Shown: positions 7,818-15,115 of the stretch, in pieces
Layout of the letters: every line of letters starts with the position of its first letter
Position numbering within the stretch: position 1 is the stretch's first letter
From: Calditrichia bacterium
GTDB taxonomy: Bacteria; Calditrichota; Calditrichia; Calditrichales; Calditrichaceae
Reading direction: 5' to 3'
Assembly: GCA_027039465.1 (NCBI GenBank)
Contig: JALWEA010000418.1
Location: 5,446 to 28,989 of the forward strand
Length of the DNA stretch: 23,544 bases
Made by a program: the position numbers and the translations under genes
The notes under the pieces: model-generated
Told to the model about the DNA's origin: nothing
The model's database searches: none
What the model saw: the letters and a program-made list of their open reading frames with translations, nothing else

Positions 7818-8333
7818 CTACTTTAATGTCATCACCATGGTCATGTTACGACCTTCAAATTTAATACCGCTCTCCACTTTAGCGATATCATCCAGCATCT
7901 CAATTACCTTTTGTAAAAGCTGTTCGCCGAATTCCTTATGCGCCAATTCCCGTCCTCTGAAATGAACGGTAAACTTAACTTTGTTCTTGTTCATCAAGAA
8001 GCTGCGCGCATGTTTGACCTTGTATTCCAAATCGTGCGCTTCCGTTTTCGGGCGCATACGAATTTCTTTGACGACAACCGTATGCTGTTTTTTCTTACTT
8101 AATTTTTCTTTTTTGCTTTTTTCATACGTATATTTGCCAAAATCCATGATCTTGCACACCGGCGGCTTGGCTTGCGGAGCGATTTCCACCAAATCCAAAC
8201 CCGCTTTTTGTGCTTCTTCCAACGCCTTTTTGATAGGCACGATTCCGACTTGTTTTCCATCGGCGCCGATCAACCGAACTTCTTCGGCTCTAATGGCTTC
8301 GTTAATCCGGGTTTTGTCTGATGCACTGCTAAT
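7818..8333 (-). CDS. infC: Translation initiation factor IF-3 (ATT start)
   Basis: Binds the 30S subunit, blocks premature 50S joining and proofreads start-codon pairing. From an ATT at 8333 the protein has 171 residues. It begins ISSASDKTRINEAIRAEEVR and continues LIGADGKQVGIVPI. The C-terminal domain contains KEIRMRPKTEAHDLEYKVKH and VHFRGRELAHKEFGEQLL. A plain ORF search starts only at a TTG at 8273 and loses the conserved RINEAIR segment. The ATT is preferred because a strong AGGAGG (8343-8348) lies 9 nt upstream, and because AUU is the known autoregulatory start of infC: IF-3 rejects AUU and so limits its own synthesis. It sits 25 nt after the thrS stop. Confidence 0.95.
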   Translation of the reverse strand: MSSASDKTRINEAIRAEEVRLIGADGKQVGIVPIKKALEEAQKAGLDLVEIAPQAKPPVCKIMDFGKYTYEKSKKEKLSKKKQHTVVVKEIRMRPKTEAHDLEYKVKHARSFLMNKNKVKFTVHFRGRELAHKEFGEQLLQKVIEMLDDIAKVESGIKFEGRNMTMVMTLK

Positions 8334-8348
8334 TGAACCCGTCCTCCT
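8331..8348 (-). promoter_or_regulatory. infC ribosome-binding site with AUU start codon
   Basis: AGGAGG at 8348-8343, 9 nt, then ATT at 8333-8331. A non-AUG start discriminated against by IF-3 is the classical basis of infC autoregulation in enterobacteria. The same codon appears here in the expected frame. Confidence 0.85.
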
Positions 8349-8358
8349 TAAATTAATG

Positions 8359-10284
8359 CTACTTATCTTGCTTTATTTCTTCAAGTAATCTGTCTCTAAA
8401 CTGATCGACAGCCATGCTGCCCAAGTCACCTTCGCCTTTATGACGCACAGAGACTTGACCGCTTTCCAATTCCTTGTCGCCGATAATCAGCATGTACGGA
8501 ATCTTCTGAACTTCGGCTTCACGAATTTTAAAACCGATCTTTTCGTTACGTTTATCCGATTCCACGCGCAGGCCCGCATCGCGCAATTGATCCGTGACCT
8601 TGTCGGCAAATTCAAAATGGCGATCGGCAATCGGCAAGATCATAACCTGCGTCGGCGCTAACCACAACGGGAAATTCCCGGCATAATGTTCAATTAAAAT
8701 GCCGAAGAAACGCTCGATGGAACCCAACAGCGCACGGTGAATAACGATCGGTCGGTAATTTTGCCCGTCTTTGTCCACAAAATTCAAATCAAATCGTTCG
8801 GGCAGATTAAAATCGACCTGAATTGTTGAACATTGCCAACGGCGACCTAAAACGTCTTTGATTTTAATATCGATCTTCGGGCCGTAAAACACACCTTCGC
8901 CCGGATCTATTTCGTAGGCCATTCCTTTTTCTTCCAGCGCTTCGCGTAAAGCATTGGTGGCATGATCCCAGCTTTCCACATCACCCACAAATTTTTCCGG
9001 TCGGGTTGACAGGTAAACTTCATATTCGTCAAATCCGAATTTGCCGAGCACTTTGGCATTCAAATCCAAAACGCGCATAATTTCGCCGCGCAATTGATCG
9101 GGATGACAAAAGATATGGGCATCATCCTGCGTAAAACCGCGCACACGCATCAAGCCGTGCAAAACACCCGAACGCTCGTAGCGATAAACGGTTCCCAATT
9201 CGGCAAATCTAAGCGGCAGGTCGCGATAGCTGCGAATTTTGGATTTGTAAATCATCATGTGGAACGGGCAGTTCATGGGCTTCAATTGATATTCCACATC
9301 ATCCACTACCATCGTTCCGAACATGTTTTCACGGTAAAAATTGGCATGGCCGCTGATTTCCCACAACTGGAACTTGGCAATATGCGGTGTGGTAACCAAT
9401 TGATACCCGTTGCGCAGCAATTCGTCTTTCATGTAAGTTTCAATAATATGGCGAATCAAACTGCCCTTGGGATGCCACAGAATCAACCCGCTGCCAATTT
9501 CATCCTGAATGCTGAACAAATCCAGCTCGCGCCCCAGCTTTCGGTGGTCGCGTCGTTTGGCTTCTTCAATACGGAATAAATGTGCTTTCAATTGTTTTTT
9601 ATCCGGATAATTGGTCGCGTAAATGCGCTGCAGCATTTTATTCTTTTCATCGCCATGCCAGTAAGCACCTGCCACGGAAAGCAGTTTAAAATGCTTTCCC
9701 AAATATCCGGTCGAAGGCACATGCGGCCCGCGGCACAAATCCGTGAATTCACCCTGCGAATAAGCGCTTAACTTTTCATCACGGTTATTGATTTCCCGAA
9801 TCAACTCAACTTTGAGATCTTCATGGATTTTTTTGAAGAATTCAACGGCTTCTTCAAAGCTCAGTTCTTTACGCTCGATCGGTAAATTTTCATCTACGAT
9901 CTTGGCCATTTCGGCTTCGATGGCCGGAAAATCTTCGGGCGTAATCGGCCGATCCAAATCGATATCATAGTAAAACCCGTCTTCAATGGAAGGCCCGATA
10001 CCGAGCTTTGCTTCCGGGAAAAGACGTTTAATCGCCTGAGCCATCAAATGGGCGGACGAATGCCAAAAGACATCTCTGCCTTCTTTATCTTTAAACGTTA
10101 AGATTTGCAACGTGCCGGATTCGGTCAAAGGCTGTGTTAACGAAATGACCGTATCGTTAAATTTAGCGGCGACCGCTTGTTTTGCCAATCGATTGCTGAT
10201 GCTTTTGGCAATTTCAAGAGGGGTAACGCCTGCTTCGAATTCCTGCTGACTGTTATCCGGAAAAGTTATCGTAATTTTCGCCAA
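8359..10284 (-). CDS. thrS: Threonyl-tRNA synthetase
   Basis: Class II synthetase that charges tRNA-Thr and hydrolyses mis-charged Ser-tRNA-Thr. The 641 residues match the family. In order: an N-terminal TGS domain (about 1-62); an editing domain with HSSAH (His75, His79) and CRGPH (Cys184, His188); a catalytic domain with zinc ligands Cys339 (PMNCPF), His390 (DDAHIF) and His516 (VIHRALLGS), plus motif 2 TVYRYERSG (365-373); and a C-terminal anticodon-binding domain (about 545-641, PTQVMILPI onward). The start is TTG at 10284 with GAGG 8 nt upstream. It is the first protein gene of the thrS-infC-rpmI-rplT-pheST cluster. No clear promoter is visible between it and the tRNA-Val terminator. Confidence 0.98.
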   Translation of the reverse strand: MAKITITFPDNSQQEFEAGVTPLEIAKSISNRLAKQAVAAKFNDTVISLTQPLTESGTLQILTFKDKEGRDVFWHSSAHLMAQAIKRLFPEAKLGIGPSIEDGFYYDIDLDRPITPEDFPAIEAEMAKIVDENLPIERKELSFEEAVEFFKKIHEDLKVELIREINNRDEKLSAYSQGEFTDLCRGPHVPSTGYLGKHFKLLSVAGAYWHGDEKNKMLQRIYATNYPDKKQLKAHLFRIEEAKRRDHRKLGRELDLFSIQDEIGSGLILWHPKGSLIRHIIETYMKDELLRNGYQLVTTPHIAKFQLWEISGHANFYRENMFGTMVVDDVEYQLKPMNCPFHMMIYKSKIRSYRDLPLRFAELGTVYRYERSGVLHGLMRVRGFTQDDAHIFCHPDQLRGEIMRVLDLNAKVLGKFGFDEYEVYLSTRPEKFVGDVESWDHATNALREALEEKGMAYEIDPGEGVFYGPKIDIKIKDVLGRRWQCSTIQVDFNLPERFDLNFVDKDGQNYRPIVIHRALLGSIERFFGILIEHYAGNFPLWLAPTQVMILPIADRHFEFADKVTDQLRDAGLRVESDKRNEKIGFKIREAEVQKIPYMLIIGDKELESGQVSVRHKGEGDLGSMAVDQFRDRLLEEIKQDK

Positions 10285-10323
10285 TCCGTTTTCCTCAATT
10301 CAATAAATCATAAAATCAGATAA

Positions 10324-10347
10324 AAGAAACCACGGGTTGCCCCGTGG
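10324..10347 (-). terminator. Hairpin terminator after tRNA-Val
   Basis: CCACGGG-GCAA-CCCGTGG is a perfect 7 bp GC-rich stem with a tight loop. On the minus strand it is followed by TTTCTTTTA. It lies 8 nt after the 3' end of tRNA-Val and 40 nt before thrS. Confidence 0.85.
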
Positions 10348-10354
10348 CCTTTCG

Positions 10355-10428
10355 TGGGATGGGGGAGACTCGAACTCCCGACCTCTACGATGTCAACGTA
10401 GCGCTCTAACCAACTGAGCTACCGCCCC
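10355..10428 (-). tRNA. tRNA-Val (anticodon GAC)
   Basis: 74 nt cloverleaf: acceptor GGGGCGG/CCATCCC; D-arm GCTC/GAGC; anticodon stem CTACG/CGTAG with loop TTGACAT (anticodon GAC, U33 present); 5 nt variable loop; T-arm GGGAG-TTCGAGT-CTCCC; discriminator A. CCA is not encoded. The acceptor stem has a G4-U69 wobble and an apparent C5-A68 mismatch, which is unusual. It has its own promoter boxes upstream and a terminator downstream. Confidence 0.95.
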
Positions 10429-10442
10429 ATCAAAACGAATGT

Positions 10443-10473
10443 CAAATTTAAGTGATAAAACGAATAAAATCAA
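10443..10473 (-). promoter_or_regulatory. Bacteroidota-type promoter of tRNA-Val
   Basis: On the minus strand TTG (10473-10471), 20 nt, then TAAATTTG (10450-10443), a perfect TAnnTTTG -7 box. The tRNA begins 14 nt after the box. The same arrangement precedes tRNA-Tyr and the Lon-like gene. Confidence 0.75.
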
Positions 10474-10508
10474 TATCTATTTTAAAATCGTTAAAATATT
10501 CTTTTAAT

Positions 10509-10539
10509 CAAAAAAAAAGCCCTGACCATGATCAGGGCT
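10509..10539 (-). terminator. Rho-independent terminator after tRNA-Tyr
   Basis: AGCCCTGA-TCATGG-TCAGGGCT forms a perfect 8 bp stem, followed by nine T residues on the minus strand. It lies 7 nt after the tRNA-Tyr 3' end. Confidence 0.93.
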
Positions 10540-10546
10540 GTTCATG

Positions 10547-10630
10547 TGGGGAGGGAAGGATTCGAACCTCCGAAGGCACTCGGCCGGCAGATTTACAGTC
10601 TGCTGCGTTTGACCGCTCCGCAACCTCCCC
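10547..10630 (-). tRNA. tRNA-Tyr (anticodon GTA)
   Basis: 84 nt class II tRNA: acceptor GGGGAGG/CCTCCCC perfect; anticodon stem GCAGA/TCTGC with loop CTGTAAA (anticodon GTA); a long variable arm (CGGCCGAGTGCCTTC region); T-arm GGAGG-TTCGAAT-CCTTC; discriminator A; CCA not encoded. The long arm and GTA anticodon fix the identity as bacterial tRNA-Tyr. Confidence 0.97.
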
Positions 10631-10647
10631 GCTCAAAAACGAGACGA

Positions 10648-10679
10648 CAAATATAAGGAATTTGATAATTGCAAGTCAA
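10648..10679 (-). promoter_or_regulatory. Bacteroidota-type promoter of tRNA-Tyr
   Basis: TTGACT (10679-10674) and TATATTTG (10655-10648) on the minus strand. There are 21 nt between TTG and the TAnnTTTG box, which ends 17 nt before the tRNA. Confidence 0.8.
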
Positions 10680-10684
10680 TAGGC

Positions 10685-10713
10685 AAAGCAAAAAAATTTT
10701 AATTTTTTGCTTT
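10685..10713. terminator. AT-rich hairpin downstream of the DUF4143 ATPase gene
   Basis: AAAGCAAAAAA (10685-10695) pairs perfectly with TTTTTTGCTTT (10703-10713) around a 7 nt loop. It lies 15 nt after the stop of the ATPase gene and just upstream of the tRNA-Tyr promoter. The stem itself is weak and supplies the T-run on either strand, so termination strength is uncertain. Confidence 0.5.
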
Positions 10714-10727
10714 TTTTAATCGCAATT

Positions 10728-11933
10728 TTAAACCCGAATAAATGCCTCTTTCGTAATCAACCTGGTTTGGATTTCGGGATAATATTTTTTAATGGTAAAA
10801 AAACTGCGAGGTTCCCTTTGACTTGTCCACTTTGTTTCAATTGCTTCTATTCCGCTCTCATTTTGAACAATGAAATCAATTTCGGTTTGATTGGTGGTAC
10901 GCCAAAAATTTATTTTATTAAGTTTACCGGGATCTTGAGCTAATAGTTCCAACAAGTAAAAATTTTCAAATAGTATCCCGATATCATTCCGCAATTGCGG
11001 TTCATTAAAATTATTAATGGCAAAGTTCCGCAGGCCCAAATCTAAAAAATACAATTTAGGCGTTTTAACAATTTCTTTCTTATAATTTTTGTAGAACGGA
11101 TAAATACGCTTTATGATAAAAGTTGATTCCAGAACTTGAATATATTTTTCCGTAAGCGTTCTGTTGATGCGCAAACTTTTGGACAAATTTTCAAGATTTA
11201 ATAATTGCCCGCAATTTACCGCTAAAAATTTGAGTAAATTATTGAACGCGGTGATGTTGTCAATATGTAGATAATCACTAATGTCCTTTTCGATGTAAGT
11301 TTGATAAATATCCTTAATCAACAGCTTCTTTTGTTTGGCATCACGTTCCAACGCAACTTCGGGGTAACTTCCGAAAATCAACATTTCATACAGCGCTTCT
11401 TTAGGCGTAATCGGACGGTTAAAATCGATGAATTCATTAAACGAAAGCCGTTGCAGTTCAAAAGTCCTTGCACGCCCTACCAAGTTTTCTTTTGTTTTGG
11501 CCCGAACTTCCAATTGAGAAGAGCCTGTAAAAATGACTTTTATGTTCAGATTCAGGTCATACAACATTTTAAGAAAAAGTCCCGGATTTTCCAGACGTTG
11601 GACTTCATCCAGGAAAATAAATTGGCGATTCCTTGATTTGCCAATAAAATTCAGAAACGCAGGTAAATCGGAAAATAATTCATGTAATTTCAAATCATCC
11701 AGATTGAAGTAAAAAATATCTAACGGGGATACTTGTTGTCTTTTTATCAAATATTCAATTAACAAAAACAACAATGAACTTTTACCAACCTGCCTACTCC
11801 CGGTAATTCCTATTAATTTTTTATTGTCCAAATTTTCAATTAATTCCGCAAGTAATTTTCTCGGCTTTAAATTAAAATGAAAATTTGTATCAAAACGCCA
11901 AGGATTTTGCAGTTCAAAAATATCTTTAATCAT
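10728..11933 (-). CDS. AAA-family ATPase with C-terminal DUF4143 domain
   Basis: 401 residues. The N-terminal P-loop domain has Walker A GSRQVGKSS (45-53), Walker B FIFLDE (105-110) followed by VQRLEN, and a sensor-like FTGSSQ (135-140). The C-terminal half is DUF4143-like: a winged-helix segment (LENLSKSLRINRTLTEKYI, about 247-265), PKLYFLDLGLRN (292-303), and a nuclease-fold-like strand pattern TEIDFIVQNESGIEAIETKW (350-369) carrying D353, E363 and K368 in a D-E-K arrangement. Such proteins are common, patchily distributed and of unknown role; some have been proposed to act in nucleic-acid processing or defence. It is AT-rich compared with its neighbours and stands alone between RNA genes, which fits horizontal acquisition. 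The specific substrate is unknown. Confidence 0.88.
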   Translation of the reverse strand: MIKDIFELQNPWRFDTNFHFNLKPRKLLAELIENLDNKKLIGITGSRQVGKSSLLFLLIEYLIKRQQVSPLDIFYFNLDDLKLHELFSDLPAFLNFIGKSRNRQFIFLDEVQRLENPGLFLKMLYDLNLNIKVIFTGSSQLEVRAKTKENLVGRARTFELQRLSFNEFIDFNRPITPKEALYEMLIFGSYPEVALERDAKQKKLLIKDIYQTYIEKDISDYLHIDNITAFNNLLKFLAVNCGQLLNLENLSKSLRINRTLTEKYIQVLESTFIIKRIYPFYKNYKKEIVKTPKLYFLDLGLRNFAINNFNEPQLRNDIGILFENFYLLELLAQDPGKLNKINFWRTTNQTEIDFIVQNESGIEAIETKWTSQREPRSFFTIKKYYPEIQTRLITKEAFIRV

Positions 11934-11964
11934 AAAATTAACTAGTTCATTTTTTATTTTAACT

Positions 11965-11995
11965 AAAAAATAAACTGTTTTCTCAGAAAATGCAA
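11965..11995 (-). promoter_or_regulatory. Possible promoter of the DUF4143 ATPase gene
   Basis: TTG (11995-11993), 20 nt, TATTTTTT (11972-11965) on the minus strand, about 30 nt before the start. The last base of the box departs from TAnnTTTG and the region is AT-rich, so this is tentative. The rest of the gap (11996-12183) shows no gene on either strand. Confidence 0.4.
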
Positions 11996-12183
11996 AAAAT
12001 TATTTGGGGTAACAAGATGATTCTTAAGCATCGGTTGTTAAATTGAAAGTTCTTTTTAAAATTCTAAAAGTACCGATCAGGGAATGTTGGATATTTGATT
12101 TTGGTAAAATGCCGTTCTAATGGTCTTAAATCGGAATTTGTTTAAATCAAAAAAATAAAAATGAATCCGCTTATTTCTTGGTA

Positions 12184-12339
12184 TTAAGCAAGCGAACCGT
12201 TGCTCATTTTAGCCGGAATGTGAATGGTTTTACCCAATCCCATTAATTTTTTGGTTTGCTGATAATAGGCTTTCAGGAAAACTTTCGGTACTTCAATGTA
12301 ACGCAGCTTTAAATACATCAAACGAACTTTGGTAGTCAT
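12184..12339 (-). CDS. Small basic hypothetical protein (51 residues)
   Basis: An open frame of 51 codons from ATG at 12339 to TAA at 12184. It is preceded by AAGGAGAG about 6 nt upstream, one of the best ribosome-binding sites in the window. The product starts MTTKVRLMYLKLRYIEVPKV, ends HIPAKMSNGSLA, and has eight Lys, two Arg, one Glu and no Asp, so it is strongly basic. The first ~35 residues may be one amphipathic helix. No membrane segment or signal peptide. It lies about 115 nt downstream of tRNA-Sec on the same strand and could share its transcript; a weak TATATTTA box also precedes it. I do not recognise the family. A ribosomal-associated or nucleic-acid-binding role is possible from charge alone, but unproven. 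Confidence 0.65.
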   Translation of the reverse strand: MTTKVRLMYLKLRYIEVPKVFLKAYYQQTKKLMGLGKTIHIPAKMSNGSLA

Positions 12340-12453
12340 GATGCTCTCCTTGCATTGTTTTTTTCCCTACATTAAATATATCGGCATGATTTGGCTGAAA
12401 TTAATCTTTTTTTAAATGATGGGCATAAACAAAGCAAGGGAGTAAAAAAATAG

Positions 12454-12546
12454 CGGGAGTGTGTGGGAGTCGAACCCACCCGTCCCATTTAGCGGGACAC
12501 ACGCGGCTTTGAAGGCCGGGGGGGCCACCGGGCCCCATGCACTCCC
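12454..12546 (-). tRNA. selC: tRNA-Sec (selenocysteine, anticodon TCA)
   Basis: 93 nt. Acceptor GGGAGTGC/ACACTCCC (7 pairs plus a C-A eighth position) and a 5 bp T-stem GTGGG/CCCAC give the extended 8+5 acceptor-T stack of bacterial tRNA-Sec. The D-stem is six pairs (GGGGCC/GGCCCC) with a 4 nt loop. The anticodon loop is CTTCAAA (TCA), which reads UGA. A long variable arm (GTCCC/GGGAC) follows. The discriminator is G and CCA is not encoded (GCTA follows). All these features match SelC rather than a suppressor or Trp tRNA. It implies selenoprotein synthesis; selA, selB and selD are not in the window. Confidence 0.95.
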
Positions 12547-12563
12547 AGGAGATGTTGAAGATA

Positions 12564-12571
12564 CAAATTTA
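12564..12571 (-). promoter_or_regulatory. Possible -7 box of tRNA-Sec
   Basis: TAAATTTG on the minus strand, 17 nt before the tRNA, is a perfect TAnnTTTG. There is no TTG at 20-21 nt upstream, so the -33 element is missing or weak. It lies back to back with the promoter of the Lon-like gene. Confidence 0.5.
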
Positions 12572-12593
12572 AAACCATAAAACGCAATATTTG

Positions 12594-12625
12594 TTGGAAG
12601 GTATTTCATTTCTTTAGTATCTTTG
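12594..12625 (+). promoter_or_regulatory. Bacteroidota-type promoter of the Lon-like protease gene
   Basis: TTG (12594-12596), 21 nt, TATCTTTG (12618-12625), a perfect TAnnTTTG box, followed 28 nt later by the start codon. CCGGAGAAA (12641-12649) serves as the ribosome-binding site. Confidence 0.75.
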
Positions 12626-12653
12626 TGTATACGAACTTACCCGGAGAAATACT

Positions 12654-15080
12654 ATGTTGAAAAAGTGTTTATTAAGCGAATCGCAATTAAATAAACGGGT
12701 TGATCTTTCCCGTTTCCGCTTCGAAACTACGGCGGATATTCCTCCCTTAAAAACGGTGATCGGTCAGGAGCGCGCCGTCTCTTCCATCAATTTTGCCCTT
12801 GGCATGGATCATTCCGGCTATAATATTTTTGTTTCCGGCCACTACGGCAGCGGGCGCACCACTATCGTAATGGATTTGCTGAAAAAAGTTGCCGCAAACG
12901 GTCAGGTTCCTCCGGATTGTATTTTGGTTTACAATTTTGAAGCCCCGGACGAGCCCATTTCCATTCAGCTTCCGGCCGGCGAGGCAAGTGAATTTAAAAG
13001 TCGCCTGCAAAAACTGATTACCAGTTTGCGCAAAGAATTGAAAAAATCGTTTGAATCCAAACATTTTGACCAGGAAAAGTCCAAATTGGTGGATTCTTTT
13101 CAGGAAAAGAAACAAGAGCTGTTAAATCAATTGGAACTGGAAGCCAAGGCCTTAAACATTCAAATTCAGGCTTCCAACGTGGGCTACGTAACCATTCCGT
13201 TTAGAGACGGCAAACCGTTAACGGCAGAAGAATTCCAAAAATTACCCAAGGAAGAACAGGACACGATTAATAATAACATTAATTATATCCAAAAGCGCAT
13301 TCAGTACGTCCTGCGCGAGATGAACATTCTGGATCGCAAATTGGCCGATAAATTGGAAGAACTGACGCAAAAAACGGCCCGTTTTGTGGTTAATAATCAT
13401 TTTGCTCACATTCTGGAATTGTACCAGGAATATGAAGAGATCAAAAAATACTTGCAGCAGGCCGCTGAGGACATCATTAAAAATGTGGCTTCCTTTATCG
13501 GAAAGGAAGAAGCGCCGTTGCCAGGTTTGACGCCCCCGCCGATTCAAGTCGACAAATATCAAGTCAATGTTCTGATTGACAATTCCAAACAAAAGGGCGC
13601 TCCGGTTGTTTTCGAATCCAATCCCACTTATGCTAATTTGTTCGGCCGCATCGATAAAAAAGCGTATCAGGGCTTTATTTACACGGATTACACATTAATT
13701 AAATCCGGTTCGCTTTTGCAGGCCAACGGCGGATATTTAGTTCTCGAGATCGAACAATTGCTGAAACATCCCTTTGTGTACGAAGCGTTAAAACGAACCT
13801 TACGTTCCAGCACGTTAAAAATCGAAGATTTTTCGGAATTGGTGGGCATTGCAACAGCCACTTCCCCACGCCCCCAACCGATTCCCATAAATCTGAAAGT
13901 TATTCTAATCGGGCAGGCTTACCTTTACCGCTTGCTTTACAATCTGGATGAAGAATTCCAAAAAATTTTCAAAGTTCGCGCCGATTTTGACGTGGAAGTC
14001 AAAGAAACGCCCAAAACTTTGCAGCAATACGTCCAGTTTATCAGCCGTGTCGTACACGAAGAGAATCTGTTGCACTTCGATCAGAGTGGCGTGGCAGCAA
14101 TCATCGAATATGCCTACCGGATGGCCGACAATCAAAAGAAATTATCTGTCCGTTTCGGAGAATTGGTGAAGATAATCCGTGAAGCATCTTATTGGGCGCA
14201 GCAAAAGAAACACAAGATCGTTTCCGCAAAAGATGTGGAGACGGCTATTGAAAACAAAATCTATCGTCACAATCTGATTGAAGAGAAAGTGCACGAAGCC
14301 ATCACCGAGCGCATGATCAACATCGATGTTGCCGGATTTAAGGTCGGACAAATAAACGGCTTGGCGGTTTATGACCTTGGCGATCATGTTTTCGGTCGAC
14401 CGTCCCGCATTACCATCAACACGTACATCGGGTCGCGCGGTGTGGTCAACATCGAGCGCGAGGCCAAATTAAGCGGCAAAATCCATGATAAGGGCGTTTT
14501 GATTTTGAGCAGTTTCTTTTATCAGAAATTCGGCCAAACCATGCCGCTTTCCTTCTCCGCTTCCATTACTTTTGAGCAAAACTATTCGGGTATTGACGGG
14601 GATAGCGCTTCGTCTGCCGAATTGTACGGGCTCATTTCTTCTCTTTCGGAGGTTCCCATTAATCAGGGCATTGCCGTAACGGGTTCGGTCAACCAAAAAG
14701 GTGAAGTTCAAGCTATCGGTGGCGTCAATGAAAAAATCGAAGGTTTTTTCAAAGTTTGCCAAAGCAAAGGATTAACCGGTGAACAGGGTGTGATTATCCC
14801 AAAAGCGAATGTTAAAAACCTGCTACTAAAATCGGAAGTGGTCGAGGCCGTTAAACAGGGCAATTTCCATATTTGGGCCGTGGACAATATCGAAGACGGC
14901 TTGTACATTTTAACCGGTAAAAAATGCGGCAAACGGCACAAAGACGGCACCTACACCAAAGATTCCATTTTCGAAAAGGTACGTCAGAAATTGTTTGATT
15001 TTGCCAAACAAACGCAGGCATTTCGCAAACAAATCGACCAGATGACCAAGGAAGAGAGTAATAATAACGGTGAGGGATGA
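12654..15080 (+). CDS. Lon-family ATP-dependent serine protease (AAA_32/LonB-like type)
   Basis: 808 residues. The N-terminal ATPase has Walker A SGHYGSGRTT (61-70), interrupted by a long coiled-coil insertion (about 110-275). The second half of the ATPase (about 320-450) carries the Walker B-like YLVLEIEQLL, with an LID region to about 535. The C-terminal Lon protease domain (about 560-760) has catalytic Ser651 in GDSASSAE and Lys694 in GGVNEKIEGF. The Ser-Lys spacing of 43 residues equals that of E. coli Lon. There is no Lon N domain and no membrane segment, so it is not classical LonA or archaeal membrane LonB; it resembles the bacterial YcbZ/LonB-like group (AAA_32). It should degrade damaged or specific regulatory proteins in the cytosol; substrates are unknown. 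It is divergent from tRNA-Sec and followed by a repeat-filled gap. Confidence 0.93.
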   Translation: MLKKCLLSESQLNKRVDLSRFRFETTADIPPLKTVIGQERAVSSINFALGMDHSGYNIFVSGHYGSGRTTIVMDLLKKVAANGQVPPDCILVYNFEAPDEPISIQLPAGEASEFKSRLQKLITSLRKELKKSFESKHFDQEKSKLVDSFQEKKQELLNQLELEAKALNIQIQASNVGYVTIPFRDGKPLTAEEFQKLPKEEQDTINNNINYIQKRIQYVLREMNILDRKLADKLEELTQKTARFVVNNHFAHILELYQEYEEIKKYLQQAAEDIIKNVASFIGKEEAPLPGLTPPPIQVDKYQVNVLIDNSKQKGAPVVFESNPTYANLFGRIDKKAYQGFIYTDYTLIKSGSLLQANGGYLVLEIEQLLKHPFVYEALKRTLRSSTLKIEDFSELVGIATATSPRPQPIPINLKVILIGQAYLYRLLYNLDEEFQKIFKVRADFDVEVKETPKTLQQYVQFISRVVHEENLLHFDQSGVAAIIEYAYRMADNQKKLSVRFGELVKIIREASYWAQQKKHKIVSAKDVETAIENKIYRHNLIEEKVHEAITERMINIDVAGFKVGQINGLAVYDLGDHVFGRPSRITINTYIGSRGVVNIEREAKLSGKIHDKGVLILSSFFYQKFGQTMPLSFSASITFEQNYSGIDGDSASSAELYGLISSLSEVPINQGIAVTGSVNQKGEVQAIGGVNEKIEGFFKVCQSKGLTGEQGVIIPKANVKNLLLKSEVVEAVKQGNFHIWAVDNIEDGLYILTGKKCGKRHKDGTYTKDSIFEKVRQKLFDFAKQTQAFRKQIDQMTKEESNNNGEG

Positions 15081-15115
15081 AGGGTGAATGGTTGATTGGT
15101 TAAATGGTTAATTGG

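Noticed and set aside
10355..10630. tRNA-linked integration (attachment) site.
   Set aside because: No integrase and no repeated tRNA 3' end were found in the window.
10452..10682. 76-residue open frame on the plus strand.
   Set aside because: It runs antisense across tRNA-Tyr and its terminator and is a known type of false frame in tRNA genes.
12412..12609. 65-residue minus-strand open frame.
   Set aside because: It lies across tRNA-Sec and has no coding character.
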